Shown here: one piece after another, positions 26,809 to 35,120 of the stretch
How the letters are laid out: the number at the start of each line of letters is the position of its first letter
Numbering within the stretch: position 1 is the stretch's first letter
Assembly: GCA_017513125.1 (NCBI GenBank)
Contig: JAFWDI010000015.1
Location: forward strand, 1-64,000
Length of the DNA: 64,000 bases
Direction: 5' to 3'
DNA from: Lachnospiraceae bacterium
GTDB taxonomy: Bacteria > Bacillota > Clostridia > Lachnospirales > Lachnospiraceae
Made by a program: the position numbers and the translations under genes
The notes under the pieces: model-generated
Seen by the model: the letters and a program-made list of their open reading frames with translations, nothing else
Told to the model about the DNA's origin: nothing
The model's database searches: none

Positions 26809-26839
26809 TGTGACATTGGGGACGGTCCTCTTTGTCACA
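26809..26839. repeat. REP-like imperfect palindrome
   Basis: TGTGACA (26809-26815) and TGTCACA (26833-26839) bracket an inner GGGGAC-GGTCC arm, giving a 31-bp imperfect palindrome beginning 2 bp after the aldo/keto reductase stop. The motif (GTGAC plus a GGGGAC/GGTCC core) resembles the REP-type elements mobilised by Y1 (RAYT/IS200-like) transposases in Firmicutes (recalled pattern, not searched). It may also serve as a transcription end signal. Confidence 0.5.
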
Positions 26840-27001
26840 TGCCGAGTGCCGGAGACGTCTGACCGGTCACAGGGGGCCCTTTCTTATGCGGCACTGGAAG
26901 GTTTTGCCTGCCCTCGGGCCCATGATGTGTTGTGGAGCAGGTGACTGTTCGAGCGGTCGTCAGCCTTCCGCAGCCATTTTAACCGTTCCTGCGGCTGCGT
27001 A
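26840..27001. other. Non-coding stretch before the structured RNA candidate
   Basis: No convincing coding frame is seen here. The only structure noted is a hairpin with CCGCAG (26968-26973) and CTGCGG (26989-26994) around a 15-nt AT-rich loop. It immediately precedes the long inverted structure that starts at 27002. Confidence 0.4.
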
Positions 27002-27202
27002 CGGCGGAAGCATTGAGGCGCGACCATGAAGGACAGACGTAACACACAGAAAAGCGAGGGGGAAATGTTTGTATCCGCACAAACATTTCAGCTCGACTGA
27101 GGCGGGAAACCATCGGGTCTCCCGTCGAATTCGAGCGGTACCCTCGCTTTTCTCAATGTCTGACGTCTTTGTCCTTCAGGGAGCGCCGAACAGCTTCCGC
27201 CG
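27002..27202 (-). ncRNA. Candidate large structured non-coding RNA (possibly raiA-type)
   Basis: About 200 nt fold into one nested structure. The outer stem is CGGCGGAAGC (27002-27011) with GCTTCCGCCG (27193-27202), then TGAAGGAC (27027-27034) with GTCCTTCA (27171-27178), AGACGT with ACGTCT (27035/27063... right arm 27163-27168), and AGAAAAGCGAGGG (27048-27060) with CCCTCGCTTTTCT (27141-27153). Inside are a hairpin AAATGTTTGT/ACAAACATTT (27063-27088), an arm GCTCGA/TCGAGC (27091-27136) and an inner GCGGGA/TCCCGT plus ACC/GGT stem (27102-27125). No frame codes for a recognisable protein. Size, branched core and Firmicutes context recall the raiA-motif RNA; that identity and the strand are tentative. 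The minus strand is favoured because the region follows a minus-strand gene by 20 bp. Confidence 0.6.
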
Positions 27203-27222
27203 CGCGCTCCGAAGAAACACAT

Positions 27223-27654
27223 TCAGTCTTCCAGCACGTCGAAGAATTTGATGATCACCCCGGTATGATCCTCCTTGGGCCAGCCCTCGGTGCGGAACCG
27301 GGCCTGCGTCAGGTACGGCGCCAGCGCGGGGCTGTCCGTCATGATCGTCGGGCAGGTGCGGAAGGGATGAGGCTCCGAATCCGGCTCGAAAAACCCGTCA
27401 TTCTTCACGAACAGATGGCAGGCATTTCCCTCGCGGTCCGTGCCCTCGAACATATACTGCGCGCACATGTGGCGGATGCCGCCGGCATTCGTGACCTGTA
27501 CGTCGCAGGCTCCGGGAAGGATCTTTCCGGTGAAGAGTTCGGACGCGACGTCTCCGTAAAACGGGATCATGCAGACTTTCCCCAGCGGGCTCTCCATAAC
27601 GCTGATCTCCGCGGAATCGAAACAGACATTGACTTCCATGATGGGCTCAGCCAT
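27223..27654 (-). CDS. DUF3237 (UPF0311)-like protein
   Basis: The 143-residue cytoplasmic protein is beta-rich with no signal peptide. Its layout (SPLGKVCMIPFYGDVASELFTGKILPGACDVQV, then MCAQYMFEGTDREGNACHLFVKNDG, and a C-terminal ARFRTEGWPKEDHTGVIIKFFDV) resembles DUF3237-type lipocalin-like barrels. No enzymatic activity is known to me. The ATG at 27652-27654 is chosen because AAGGAGG lies 8 nt upstream; the longer frame starting at 27744 has no ribosome site. An extended -10 box (TGCTATAAT on the minus strand, around 27693-27701) sits upstream. Confidence 0.7.
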   Translation of the reverse strand: MAEPIMEVNVCFDSAEISVMESPLGKVCMIPFYGDVASELFTGKILPGACDVQVTNAGGIRHMCAQYMFEGTDREGNACHLFVKNDGFFEPDSEPHPFRTCPTIMTDSPALAPYLTQARFRTEGWPKEDHTGVIIKFFDVLED

Positions 27655-27789
27655 GATAACCTCCTTAAAAATGTTTGGTATAAACGTACGATTATTATAG
27701 CATCGGCTGTGATATGATATATAATATTTTCTCGGAAATCTCAAATTCGCTTTTCCGGATGACGGGTACAGGCCGGAAGGAGACCTGCA

Positions 27790-28548
27790 GTGGATGATTC
27801 TTGCGGCTGCGGCTGCGGCGTAATTATCATAGTGTTTTTGATCGTGGCGGGCATCGCGGCTTCACCGGCTGCGGCCGTGGCCATTGCGCTTATTATTGCG
27901 GCGATCGCCATCATTGCCCTGATCGTGAAAAAGACGACCGGAGGGCTCCCGGGACAGGCTCCCGGCGGGACTGCCGCGCCCGGACGGGGAGCTCCGAACG
28001 GCCCTCGCACCGTGCTTCCGAAGTCGAAGGTGCGCCGCGCCGACATCGTGAAGCAGTTTTCGGCCCGCTTCAGGCTGTATCTGACCGAAGAACAGGTGAA
28101 CCTGATCGTGAACGCATCCTATATTTCGGATCTCTGGAGATCTGAGATCGAAGTCATGCAGGGGGCGTATAACTTTGAGACCTCGGCACAGTGGCTGCAG
28201 GGCGGGACGAAATGGCTCCGCGCGTACCTGAAGGCTTTTACGGTCCAGGAGATCACGAGCGACCTGAAACAGCAGGAGGACATCGTTACGGCCGCGTTCG
28301 ACGCGGTATTCCGCTATGTCGACGGGCTTCCCGATATCCCGCTCGCCGATAAGATCGCCAGGGTAAACCGGGAGTTTTTCACGCTGTTTGACGACGTGAG
28401 CTTTATGATCGCTTACCGCTTCCTGGAGAGCAAGGGCATAAATCACCGGCTTTCCGGCAGCGGCCCCGTCCGAAACGAGGGCGACGCGGACGTGGATGAA
28501 CTGCTGAAACGGTACCGGAAAAAGACGGATGAATCCCCGGATGAGTGA
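27790..28548 (+). CDS. Unknown membrane-anchored protein
   Basis: The 252-residue protein has a short Cys-rich start (DDSCGCGCG), two close hydrophobic segments (about residues 10-30 and 28-47), a Gly/Pro-rich linker, and a helical cytoplasmic domain (about 75-252) with phrases such as FSARFRLYLTEEQVNLIVNASYISDLW. No domain family is recognised. The domain is mostly alpha-helical and charged, and ends in an acidic tail. The start is GTG 27790 with AGGAG 7 nt upstream. It precedes the second potassium-uptake pair, which has its own promoter. Confidence 0.7.
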   Translation: MDDSCGCGCGVIIIVFLIVAGIAASPAAAVAIALIIAAIAIIALIVKKTTGGLPGQAPGGTAAPGRGAPNGPRTVLPKSKVRRADIVKQFSARFRLYLTEEQVNLIVNASYISDLWRSEIEVMQGAYNFETSAQWLQGGTKWLRAYLKAFTVQEITSDLKQQEDIVTAAFDAVFRYVDGLPDIPLADKIARVNREFFTLFDDVSFMIAYRFLESKGINHRLSGSGPVRNEGDADVDELLKRYRKKTDESPDE

Positions 28549-28555
28549 AAATGCA

Positions 28556-28584
28556 TTGACAGAAACCCGGGAAAAGGATAGAAA
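28556..28584 (+). promoter_or_regulatory. Promoter of potassium-uptake pair 2
   Basis: TTGACA (28556-28561), a 17-nt spacer, and TAGAAA (28579-28584) lie 35 bp before the trkA start. The -35 is perfect; the -10 matches four of six bases. Confidence 0.5.
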
Positions 28585-28619
28585 GAGACAGTTGAAGAAC
28601 TGACGACACGGAGGTTGAC

Positions 28620-29975
28620 ATGCAGACGCTTGTGATCGGCTGCGGAACGATCGGTTCCACGATCGCCGCCCTGCTTTGCAGGGAAGGACATAATGTGACC
28701 GTAATAGACAGGTCGCGGGATAACGTGCAGAACGTGACCGACCGTCTGGACGCCATGGGTTACTGTGCCGACGGCACGAACCTGGACGACCTGATCGAAG
28801 CCGGCGTGAAGGATACGGACCTGGCGATCGCGGTCACGGAGGGAGATGAGAAAAACTTCATCGCCTGCATGCTCGCGAAAAAGGCGGGAAACTGCCAGAC
28901 CATCTGCCGGGTCGCGACCGCGGAGTCCCAGAGGAATGCGCGCTTCCTGCGCGACGAGATGGGTCTGTCGATGGTGATCAACCCGAAGATTCTTTCGGCC
29001 CGCGCCATCCAGCGCCTCCTGAAGTACCCGGCGGCCATCGACGTGGAGACGTTCGCGAACGGCCGCGTGGAGCTGTCGCGGTACCGCGTGCGCGAAAACA
29101 GCATTCTGACCGACTGCCCCCTGAAAGACCTTTCGCAGCGGATCCGCTGCAGCATCCTGGTCTGCATCGTAGAGCGGAACGGGGAAGTATTCATTCCCGG
29201 CGGCGATTTCACGCTGCGTGCGAACGATATTATTTCCGTGGTCGCGGATAACGCGAACATCATGAAGTTTATGAAGAAGGCGGGGATGGACACGGATCCC
29301 GTCCGCCGCGTCATGATCGTGGGCGGCAGCAGCACCGCGGAGTATCTCACCCGGATGCTGCTCGAGCTGGGCATGGACGTGACGCTGATCGAGAAGGACA
29401 TGAAGCGCTGCGAGGAACTCAGCTATCTCTTCCCGAAAGCCTCGATCGTCCACGACGACGGCACGGACCGCGACACGCTGGTGGAAGAGGGAGTCCTGAC
29501 CAGCGACGCGTTCGTGGCACTGACCTCGCGCGACGAGGAGAACATCCTGCTCTCGCTGTACGTGAAGTCGATCAGCGGGGCGAAGGTCATCTCCAGGATG
29601 CATCACATTTCCTATGATAACCTCATGGACGATTTCGATATCGGCAGCGTGATCGTCCCGCAGAATATCGTCGCGAACGCGGTCCTGCGCTTCGTACGTG
29701 CCATGAATAACAGCATGGACAGCAATGTCGAGACCCTCTACCGCCTCGCGGGCGGCCGGGTCGAGGCGCTGGAGTTCGCGATCAAAGACGTGAGCCCCAT
29801 CATCGGGGTCCCGCTGAAAAACCTGCGCCTGAAGCCGCAGGTCATCATCGCCGCGATCATGCGCAGGGACGGCGTGATCATTCCCGGCGGTACCGATTCG
29901 ATTCAGATCGGGGACAGAGTCATTATCATCACCGCGCAGGAAGGCCTGAACGAGATCAAGGAGATCGTTTTATGA
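28620..29975 (+). CDS. trkA: TrkA potassium uptake regulatory protein, two RCK units (system 2)
   Basis: The 451-residue cytoplasmic protein carries two tandem RCK units. Unit 1 starts MQTLVIGCGTIGSTIAALLCREGHNVTVIDR (about residues 1-220) and unit 2 starts RVMIVGGSSTAEYLTRMLLELGMDVTLIEKD (about 230-451); each is a Rossmann half plus a TrkA_C half. This double form is the classic TrkA, about twice the length of KtrA. It binds NAD(H)/ATP and gates the TrkH pore. It overlaps trkH by ATGA. Confidence 0.93.
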   Translation: MQTLVIGCGTIGSTIAALLCREGHNVTVIDRSRDNVQNVTDRLDAMGYCADGTNLDDLIEAGVKDTDLAIAVTEGDEKNFIACMLAKKAGNCQTICRVATAESQRNARFLRDEMGLSMVINPKILSARAIQRLLKYPAAIDVETFANGRVELSRYRVRENSILTDCPLKDLSQRIRCSILVCIVERNGEVFIPGGDFTLRANDIISVVADNANIMKFMKKAGMDTDPVRRVMIVGGSSTAEYLTRMLLELGMDVTLIEKDMKRCEELSYLFPKASIVHDDGTDRDTLVEEGVLTSDAFVALTSRDEENILLSLYVKSISGAKVISRMHHISYDNLMDDFDIGSVIVPQNIVANAVLRFVRAMNNSMDSNVETLYRLAGGRVEALEFAIKDVSPIIGVPLKNLRLKPQVIIAAIMRRDGVIIPGGTDSIQIGDRVIIITAQEGLNEIKEIVL

Positions 29976-31429
29976 ACCTGTCCGTGATCTTCTACATCGT
30001 CGGGCAGGTGCTCGGCATCGAGGGCATCGCGATGGCGCTTCCCTGCGTCGTGGCGCTGATCTATCACGAGCGGCAGGGACTGGCGTTCCTGCCTGTGATC
30101 GCGGTATGCCTGATTCTGGGGCTGATCGCCCGCATTCGAAAGCCGGCCCGGATGGAGGTCTTCGCCCGCGAAAGCCTGATCTCGGTCGCGCTGGCCTGGA
30201 TCGCCATAAGCCTGCTGGGAGCCCTCCCCTTCGTGATCTGCGGGGATATTCCGCATTACCTGAACGCGGTCTTTGAGACCGTGTCCGGCTTTACGACGAC
30301 GGGATCGAGCATCCTGACGGACGTCGAGGCACTTTCGCACTGCATGCTGTTCTGGCGGAGCTTTACGCACTGGATCGGCGGCATGGGCATTCTGGTCCTG
30401 ATGCTGGCTGTCATCCCGATGGGCGGCGGAAAGACCATGAACCTGATGCGCGCCGAGAGCCCGGGTCCCTCGGTCGGGAAACTGGTCCCGAAGATGAAGA
30501 CGACCGCGCGTCTGCTTTATCAGATCTACATGGCGCTCACGATCGCGGAGATCCTGATCCTGATCATTACGCGCATGCCCGTGTTCGACGCGGTCTGCAT
30601 CAGCTTCGGCTGCGCGGGCACCGGCGGCTTCGGCGTGCTGAACTCGAGCCTGGCGTCCTACACGCCGCTCCAGCAGGTCATCGCGGCTGCCTTTATGGTA
30701 CTGTTCGGCGTGAACTTTACCGCTTATTTCTATATCATTTCGAAAAAGCTGAAGCTGGCGTTCGGGATGGAAGAGGTGCGCGTGTACCTCGGTGTGATCG
30801 CGGCGTCCGTCGTGCTGATCTCGATCAATACCTACCGTGTGCTCGGCTCCGCGCTTCCCACCGTCCGGCACGCGTTCATCCAGGTGGCTTCGATCATCAC
30901 GACCAGCGGCTTTTCGACCGTGGACTTTAACGCCTGGCCCATGTTCAGCAAGGGCCTTCTGGTCATCCTGATGTTCATCGGCGCCTGCGCCGGCAGCACG
31001 GGCGGCGGCCTGAAGGTCAGCCGCGTGATCGTGCTCGCGAAATCCGTTCGGAACGAACTCCGCCACGCGGTCCAGCCGCGTGAGGTCCGCCAGGTCTATC
31101 TGGACCGGAAGGCCATGGATCCGAACACCACGATCAGCATCTACCGTTATTTCATCACGTTTATGCTGGTGTTCGTCGTGTCGGTGGTGCTGGTCTCTCT
31201 GGAAAACCACGACATGTCGACGACGCTGACTTCGGTGGCGGCGACATTGAACAATATCGGCCCCGGCCTCGAAATGGTGGGACCGTCCGCGAACTACGAG
31301 TTCCTCTCGCCGCTGAGCAAGATCGTGCTGATCGCGGACATGCTGGTCGGTCGCCTGGAGCTGATGCCCGTCCTGATCCTGGGCCTTCCGCTCGCATGGA
31401 AAAAGGCAGCCAGGTCCTCAAGGAGATGA
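29972..31429 (+). CDS. trkH: TrkH potassium uptake membrane protein (system 2)
   Basis: The 485-residue membrane protein is the TrkH pore subunit. The four filter-like segments are TVSGFTTTGSS near residue 106, CAGTGGFGVL near 213, ITTSGFSTVD near 308 and LNNIGPGLE near 420. It starts within the stop of trkA (ATGA), so the pair is coupled. Gene order here is trkA-trkH, opposite to the ktrB-ktrA pair 7 kb upstream, and the proteins are not close copies. Confidence 0.93.
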   Translation: MNLSVIFYIVGQVLGIEGIAMALPCVVALIYHERQGLAFLPVIAVCLILGLIARIRKPARMEVFARESLISVALAWIAISLLGALPFVICGDIPHYLNAVFETVSGFTTTGSSILTDVEALSHCMLFWRSFTHWIGGMGILVLMLAVIPMGGGKTMNLMRAESPGPSVGKLVPKMKTTARLLYQIYMALTIAEILILIITRMPVFDAVCISFGCAGTGGFGVLNSSLASYTPLQQVIAAAFMVLFGVNFTAYFYIISKKLKLAFGMEEVRVYLGVIAASVVLISINTYRVLGSALPTVRHAFIQVASIITTSGFSTVDFNAWPMFSKGLLVILMFIGACAGSTGGGLKVSRVIVLAKSVRNELRHAVQPREVRQVYLDRKAMDPNTTISIYRYFITFMLVFVVSVVLVSLENHDMSTTLTSVAATLNNIGPGLEMVGPSANYEFLSPLSKIVLIADMLVGRLELMPVLILGLPLAWKKAARSSRR

Positions 31430-31481
31430 CTGCCCGTTATTTCGGCGCTTTTGCTTCTGTCCGTCCCCGCAGGGACTCTGT

Positions 31482-32708
31482 TTAAAGAAACATCCGGTGT
31501 TCGCTTCCGATCACCCGTCCGCCCCGCAGGAAGATGCGGGGCACTCTTTTATTTACCGCGCAGAGCAGCTCATAGGGGATCGTTCCCGCGGTGCGCGCCA
31601 GACCGTCGACCGGGTTCTCCGGACCGAAGATCTCGATCTCGCTTCCGATATCCACGTCGGGCATATAGTCCAGGTCCACCATGCACATGTCCATGCAGAT
31701 CCGGCCGATCTGCCGCACCGGCCCCGCCGCGGAGTAAAAGACCGCGCGGTTCGAAAGCGCGCGCAGCAGTCCGTCGGCATAGCCGATCGGAAGAACGCCG
31801 ACCCGGGATTTCTTTTTCAGGGTGTACATGCGGCCGTAGCTGATGCTGGCGCCTTCCCCGGGGTAGCGGATCACGCTGACCGTGGTCATCAGGCGCATGG
31901 CCGGCTTCAGGCCGAGTTCCGCGGCTCCGTCGCCGCATCCGTAGAGCAGGATGCCGGGCCGCACCATGTCGAAGCGTGTCGCCTCGGTGAAGTTGACGAC
32001 CGCGCCCGAGTTCGCGCAGTGGCGGATCCGGAACGTGCATCCGGCGGCCGCGAGGCGCTCCGTCATTTCGGTGAAGAGCGCGAGCTGGGCTTCCGTGTAC
32101 CGCACATTGTCGGGATCGTCCGGTTCGTCCGAAACGGAGAAGTGCGTGAAGATGCCCTCGGCGTCGATCCCGGGAAGGGAACAGACTTCGGCAATGCTCG
32201 CAACGGCGCTTTCCGTCATGTCGCCGGCGCACAGGAAGCCCACGCGGGTCATGCCGGTGTCGAGTTTGATGTGCACCTTCAATACCGCGTCCGCATCGCC
32301 GGTCTCCGCGCGGTACGCCTGCACAGCCTCGCTGTAGGCCAGGCCCTTCGCGCGGTTGCTGACCGCCTGGGTCACGTTCCAGCGGATCAGGTGAGGAACG
32401 TATTCTTCCGGGGTATGTCCGAGGATCAGGATCGGGAGCGAAACGTCCGCGCGCCGGATCTCGATCGCCTCCTCGAGGTTCGAGACCGCGAGGTAGTCCG
32501 CGGAGAGCTCCTGCATGAGCTTCGCGACGTGGACCGCTCCATGCCCGTAAGCGTCGGCCTTCACGACAGCGAGGAACCGGGCGCCGCCCGCGCGTTCCTT
32601 CAGGACGCGGAAATTATGTTCGACCGCGTCGAGGTCGATCTCGGCCCAGGTCCTCTTCAGAAGAGGGAAGCTTTCGGGAGTATCGTTTTCCTTATAGATG
32701 AATTCCAT
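31482..32708 (-). CDS. alr: Alanine racemase
   Basis: This 408-residue PLP enzyme interconverts L- and D-alanine for peptidoglycan. It has the cofactor lysine in FLAVVKADAYGHG (Lys50), the GFLCAGD and IFTHFSVSDE segments, the HCANSGAVVNF motif, and the catalytic tyrosine region GASISYGRMYTLKKKSRVGVLPIGYADGL. Start 32708 is chosen because GGAG lies about 9 nt upstream; an in-frame TTG at 32801 would add 31 residues without a ribosome site. It is convergent with trkH and divergent from the small membrane protein. Confidence 0.94.
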   Translation of the reverse strand: MEFIYKENDTPESFPLLKRTWAEIDLDAVEHNFRVLKERAGGARFLAVVKADAYGHGAVHVAKLMQELSADYLAVSNLEEAIEIRRADVSLPILILGHTPEEYVPHLIRWNVTQAVSNRAKGLAYSEAVQAYRAETGDADAVLKVHIKLDTGMTRVGFLCAGDMTESAVASIAEVCSLPGIDAEGIFTHFSVSDEPDDPDNVRYTEAQLALFTEMTERLAAAGCTFRIRHCANSGAVVNFTEATRFDMVRPGILLYGCGDGAAELGLKPAMRLMTTVSVIRYPGEGASISYGRMYTLKKKSRVGVLPIGYADGLLRALSNRAVFYSAAGPVRQIGRICMDMCMVDLDYMPDVDIGSEIEIFGPENPVDGLARTAGTIPYELLCAVNKRVPRIFLRGGRVIGSEHRMFL

Positions 32709-32779
32709 GTTCCGCTCCGGATCTTGCGGCGCGGCGGGCGCCGGCGTTTTGATATCGTTTTCCAGTATATGCCCTTGCG

Positions 32780-32796
32780 GCATTGCAAAGCAATGC
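32780..32796. repeat. Perfect 17-bp palindrome in the alr divergent region
   Basis: GCATTGC-AAA-GCAATGC lies between the alr start and the start of the opposite gene at 32834. It could be an operator for one or both. No matching regulator is evident. Confidence 0.4.
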
Positions 32797-32833
32797 ACCA
32801 ATATGTTAAAAACTGTGGAGAAGAGGTACCCGC

Positions 32834-33277
32834 ATGACGAACGAACTGCCTTCTGGCCCTAAATTGATCTCGACCGGACTGATCTTTATCGCGGTCGGCG
32901 TGCTCCTGGCCTGGCGCTTCCTGAAACGGATCCGCCGCGCGAGGCGCTGCACCGTGCCGCTGTCGGCGGTCGTGACTAAGAGGCATCGGAGCATCCAGCC
33001 GACGATCCACGGCGCCGGGAACCTGACGACGCTCGCGTATGATTATAACGGCAGGCATTACGAGCGCATGGCGGAAGAGGCGAATAAACTCGGAGACGTC
33101 GGCGAACACCGCGACATCATGATCAATCCTGACGACCCGGAGGAGTTCCTGGCGAACGCCCGCGGCACATGGATCGCGGCCGGCATTGCCGGGACCGTGC
33201 TCGGAATCGCCCTGATTCTGGCCGGCCTGGCCTGCATCGTCACGTTTATCGGGGTGCGGATGGGGATAAGCGTTTGA
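32834..33277 (+). CDS. Small membrane protein, DUF3592-like
   Basis: The 147-residue protein has a first membrane helix (about residues 9-27), a beta-rich extracytoplasmic or cytoplasmic middle section (CTVPLSAVVTKRHRS...TLAYDYNGRHYE...GEHRDIMINPDDPEEFL) and a second helix (about 112-140). The middle section has the Y-x-Y-x-G-x-x-Y and NPxDPxEF patterns seen in DUF3592 proteins. Function is unknown. GAGG precedes the start. Confidence 0.7.
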   Translation: MTNELPSGPKLISTGLIFIAVGVLLAWRFLKRIRRARRCTVPLSAVVTKRHRSIQPTIHGAGNLTTLAYDYNGRHYERMAEEANKLGDVGEHRDIMINPDDPEEFLANARGTWIAAGIAGTVLGIALILAGLACIVTFIGVRMGISV

Positions 33278-33301
33278 CATTCGCGCGCGGAAAGCTAAAA
33301 T
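33274..33301 (+). promoter_or_regulatory. Promoter of aspS
   Basis: TTGACA (33274-33279), a 16-nt spacer and TAAAAT (33296-33301) lie 43 bp before the aspS start codon. The -35 overlaps the stop codon of the upstream membrane protein gene. Confidence 0.7.
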
Positions 33302-33343
33302 GTTACTTGTTGTTTATTCCAATGTTAGGAGATTTTTCAGAAT

Positions 33344-35092
33344 ATGAAGGTGGAAAACCGTTACCGCGACGTGGTCATCTCCTCGATCGGAGAGGGTGAT
33401 GTGGGAAGGACCCTGCGGGTCGCAGGATGGATCGAGAACATCCGCGACCACGGCGGAGTCTCTTTTATCGACCTGCGCGATATGTACGGCGTGCTCCAGG
33501 TCGTGATGCGCGACACTTCGCTGCTGGACGGCCTCAGTAAGGAAGACTGCGTCAGCATCGAGGGCATCGTGGAGCACCGCAGCGAGGATACCTATAACCC
33601 GAAGATCCCTTCGGGCACGATCGAGCTGGAGGCGAAGTCCGTCGAGATCCTGGGCAAGTCGCGCCCGCTTCCTTTCGAGATTCAGACTTCGAAGGAGACG
33701 AGAGAGGACGTGCGCCTGAAGTACCGCTATCTGGATCTGCGGAACCGTAAGGTGAAGGAGAACATCCTGTTCCGCTCGCAGGTCGTGGATTTCCTGCGCC
33801 GGAAGATGACGGATATGGGCTTCGTCGAGATCACGACCCCGATCCTCAGCGCCTCTTCGCCGGAAGGCGCGCGCGACTATGTGGTCCCGTCCAGAAAGTG
33901 GAAGGGAAAGTTCTACGCGCTGCCGCAGGCCCCGCAGCAGTATAAGCAGCTGCTGATGGCCGCCGGTTTCGACCGTTATTTCCAGATCGCTCCCTGCTTC
34001 CGCGACGAAGACGCCCGTGCGGACCGTTCCCCGGGCGAGTTCTATCAGCTCGACTTCGAGATGAGCTTCGCGACGCAGGAGGATGTGTTTGAGGTCGGCG
34101 AGGAAGTCCTGTACGAGACGTTTGCGAAGTTCGCGCCGGAAGGCGCCGTCGTGACGCCCCGTCCGTTCCCGGTCATTTCGTATAAGCAGGCGATGCTCGA
34201 GTTCGGTTCGGATAAGCCGGATCTGCGGAACCCGCTGCGGATCATTGACCTGAGCGAGTTCTTTAACGACTGCCTGTTTAAGCCGTTCATCGGAAAGACC
34301 GTGCGCGCGATCCGCGTGCACGCGGACATGTCGAAGTCCTTCCATAAGAAACTGCTCGAGTACGCGACCTCCATCGGCCTGGGCGGCCTGGGGTATATCG
34401 AGGTGCTCGAGGACGGTTCCTATAAGGGACCGATCGATAAGTTCATCCCGGAAGAGAAGAAGGAAGAGCTGCGCACGCTGGCCTCGCTCGAGATCGGCGA
34501 CACGCTGTTCTTCATCGCGGATAAGGAACAGCGCGCGGCCGAGCTCGCGGGCCAGATGCGGAATGCCCTCGGCGAGCGCCTCGGCCTGATCGAGGAGAAC
34601 GCGTTCCGCTTCTGCTATATCAATGACTTCCCGATGTACGAGTATGATAAGGAAGAGGGGAAGATGATCTTCACCCATAATCCCTTCTCGATGCCGCAGG
34701 GCGGCCTGGAGGCGCTCGAGACGAAGGATCCCGAGGAGATCCTCGCATACCAGTACGACATCGTTTGCAACGGCGTCGAGCTTTCCTCCGGCGCGGTGAG
34801 AAACCACCGGATCGACATCATGCAGAAGGCGTTTGAGATCGCGGGATACTCCGAGGAGGAGCTCGAGTCGAAGTTCGGGGCGCTCTACCAGGCGTTCCAG
34901 TTCGGCGCTCCGCCTCACGCGGGCATGGCGCCCGGCGTGGACCGCATGATCATGCTGCTGCGCGGCGAGGAGAACATCCGCGAGGTCATCGCGTTCCCGA
35001 TGAACGGAAACGCGCAGGAGCTCCTGATGGGAGCGCCCGGCGAGCTGACCGAGCATCAGCTGCGCGAAGTGCACATCAAGGTCCGCGACTGA
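33344..35092 (+). CDS. aspS: Aspartyl-tRNA synthetase
   Basis: The 582-residue class-II synthetase attaches aspartate to tRNA. It shows the N-terminal OB-fold (RVAGWIENIRDHGGVSFIDLRDMYGVLQVV), motif 1 region, motif 2 FDRYFQIAPCFRDEDARADRSPGEFYQLDFEMSF near residue 205, a bacterial GAD insertion and motif 3 GAPPHAGMAPGVDRMIMLL near 525. Length is normal for the bacterial discriminating type. Whether it is discriminating cannot be told without comparison. Confidence 0.96.
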   Translation: MKVENRYRDVVISSIGEGDVGRTLRVAGWIENIRDHGGVSFIDLRDMYGVLQVVMRDTSLLDGLSKEDCVSIEGIVEHRSEDTYNPKIPSGTIELEAKSVEILGKSRPLPFEIQTSKETREDVRLKYRYLDLRNRKVKENILFRSQVVDFLRRKMTDMGFVEITTPILSASSPEGARDYVVPSRKWKGKFYALPQAPQQYKQLLMAAGFDRYFQIAPCFRDEDARADRSPGEFYQLDFEMSFATQEDVFEVGEEVLYETFAKFAPEGAVVTPRPFPVISYKQAMLEFGSDKPDLRNPLRIIDLSEFFNDCLFKPFIGKTVRAIRVHADMSKSFHKKLLEYATSIGLGGLGYIEVLEDGSYKGPIDKFIPEEKKEELRTLASLEIGDTLFFIADKEQRAAELAGQMRNALGERLGLIEENAFRFCYINDFPMYEYDKEEGKMIFTHNPFSMPQGGLEALETKDPEEILAYQYDIVCNGVELSSGAVRNHRIDIMQKAFEIAGYSEEELESKFGALYQAFQFGAPPHAGMAPGVDRMIMLLRGEENIREVIAFPMNGNAQELLMGAPGELTEHQLREVHIKVRD

Positions 35093-35120
35093 CCGCGGTC
35101 CGTGTGTGAAAGGACAGAAT

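Noticed and set aside
27002..27202. Interpretation of the long inverted structure as a simple mobile inverted repeat or integron attC site.
   Set aside because: The arms are interrupted by several internal loops and enclose a branched core with three stems, and no integrase or target duplication is seen; a structured RNA fits better, although a mobile element is not excluded.
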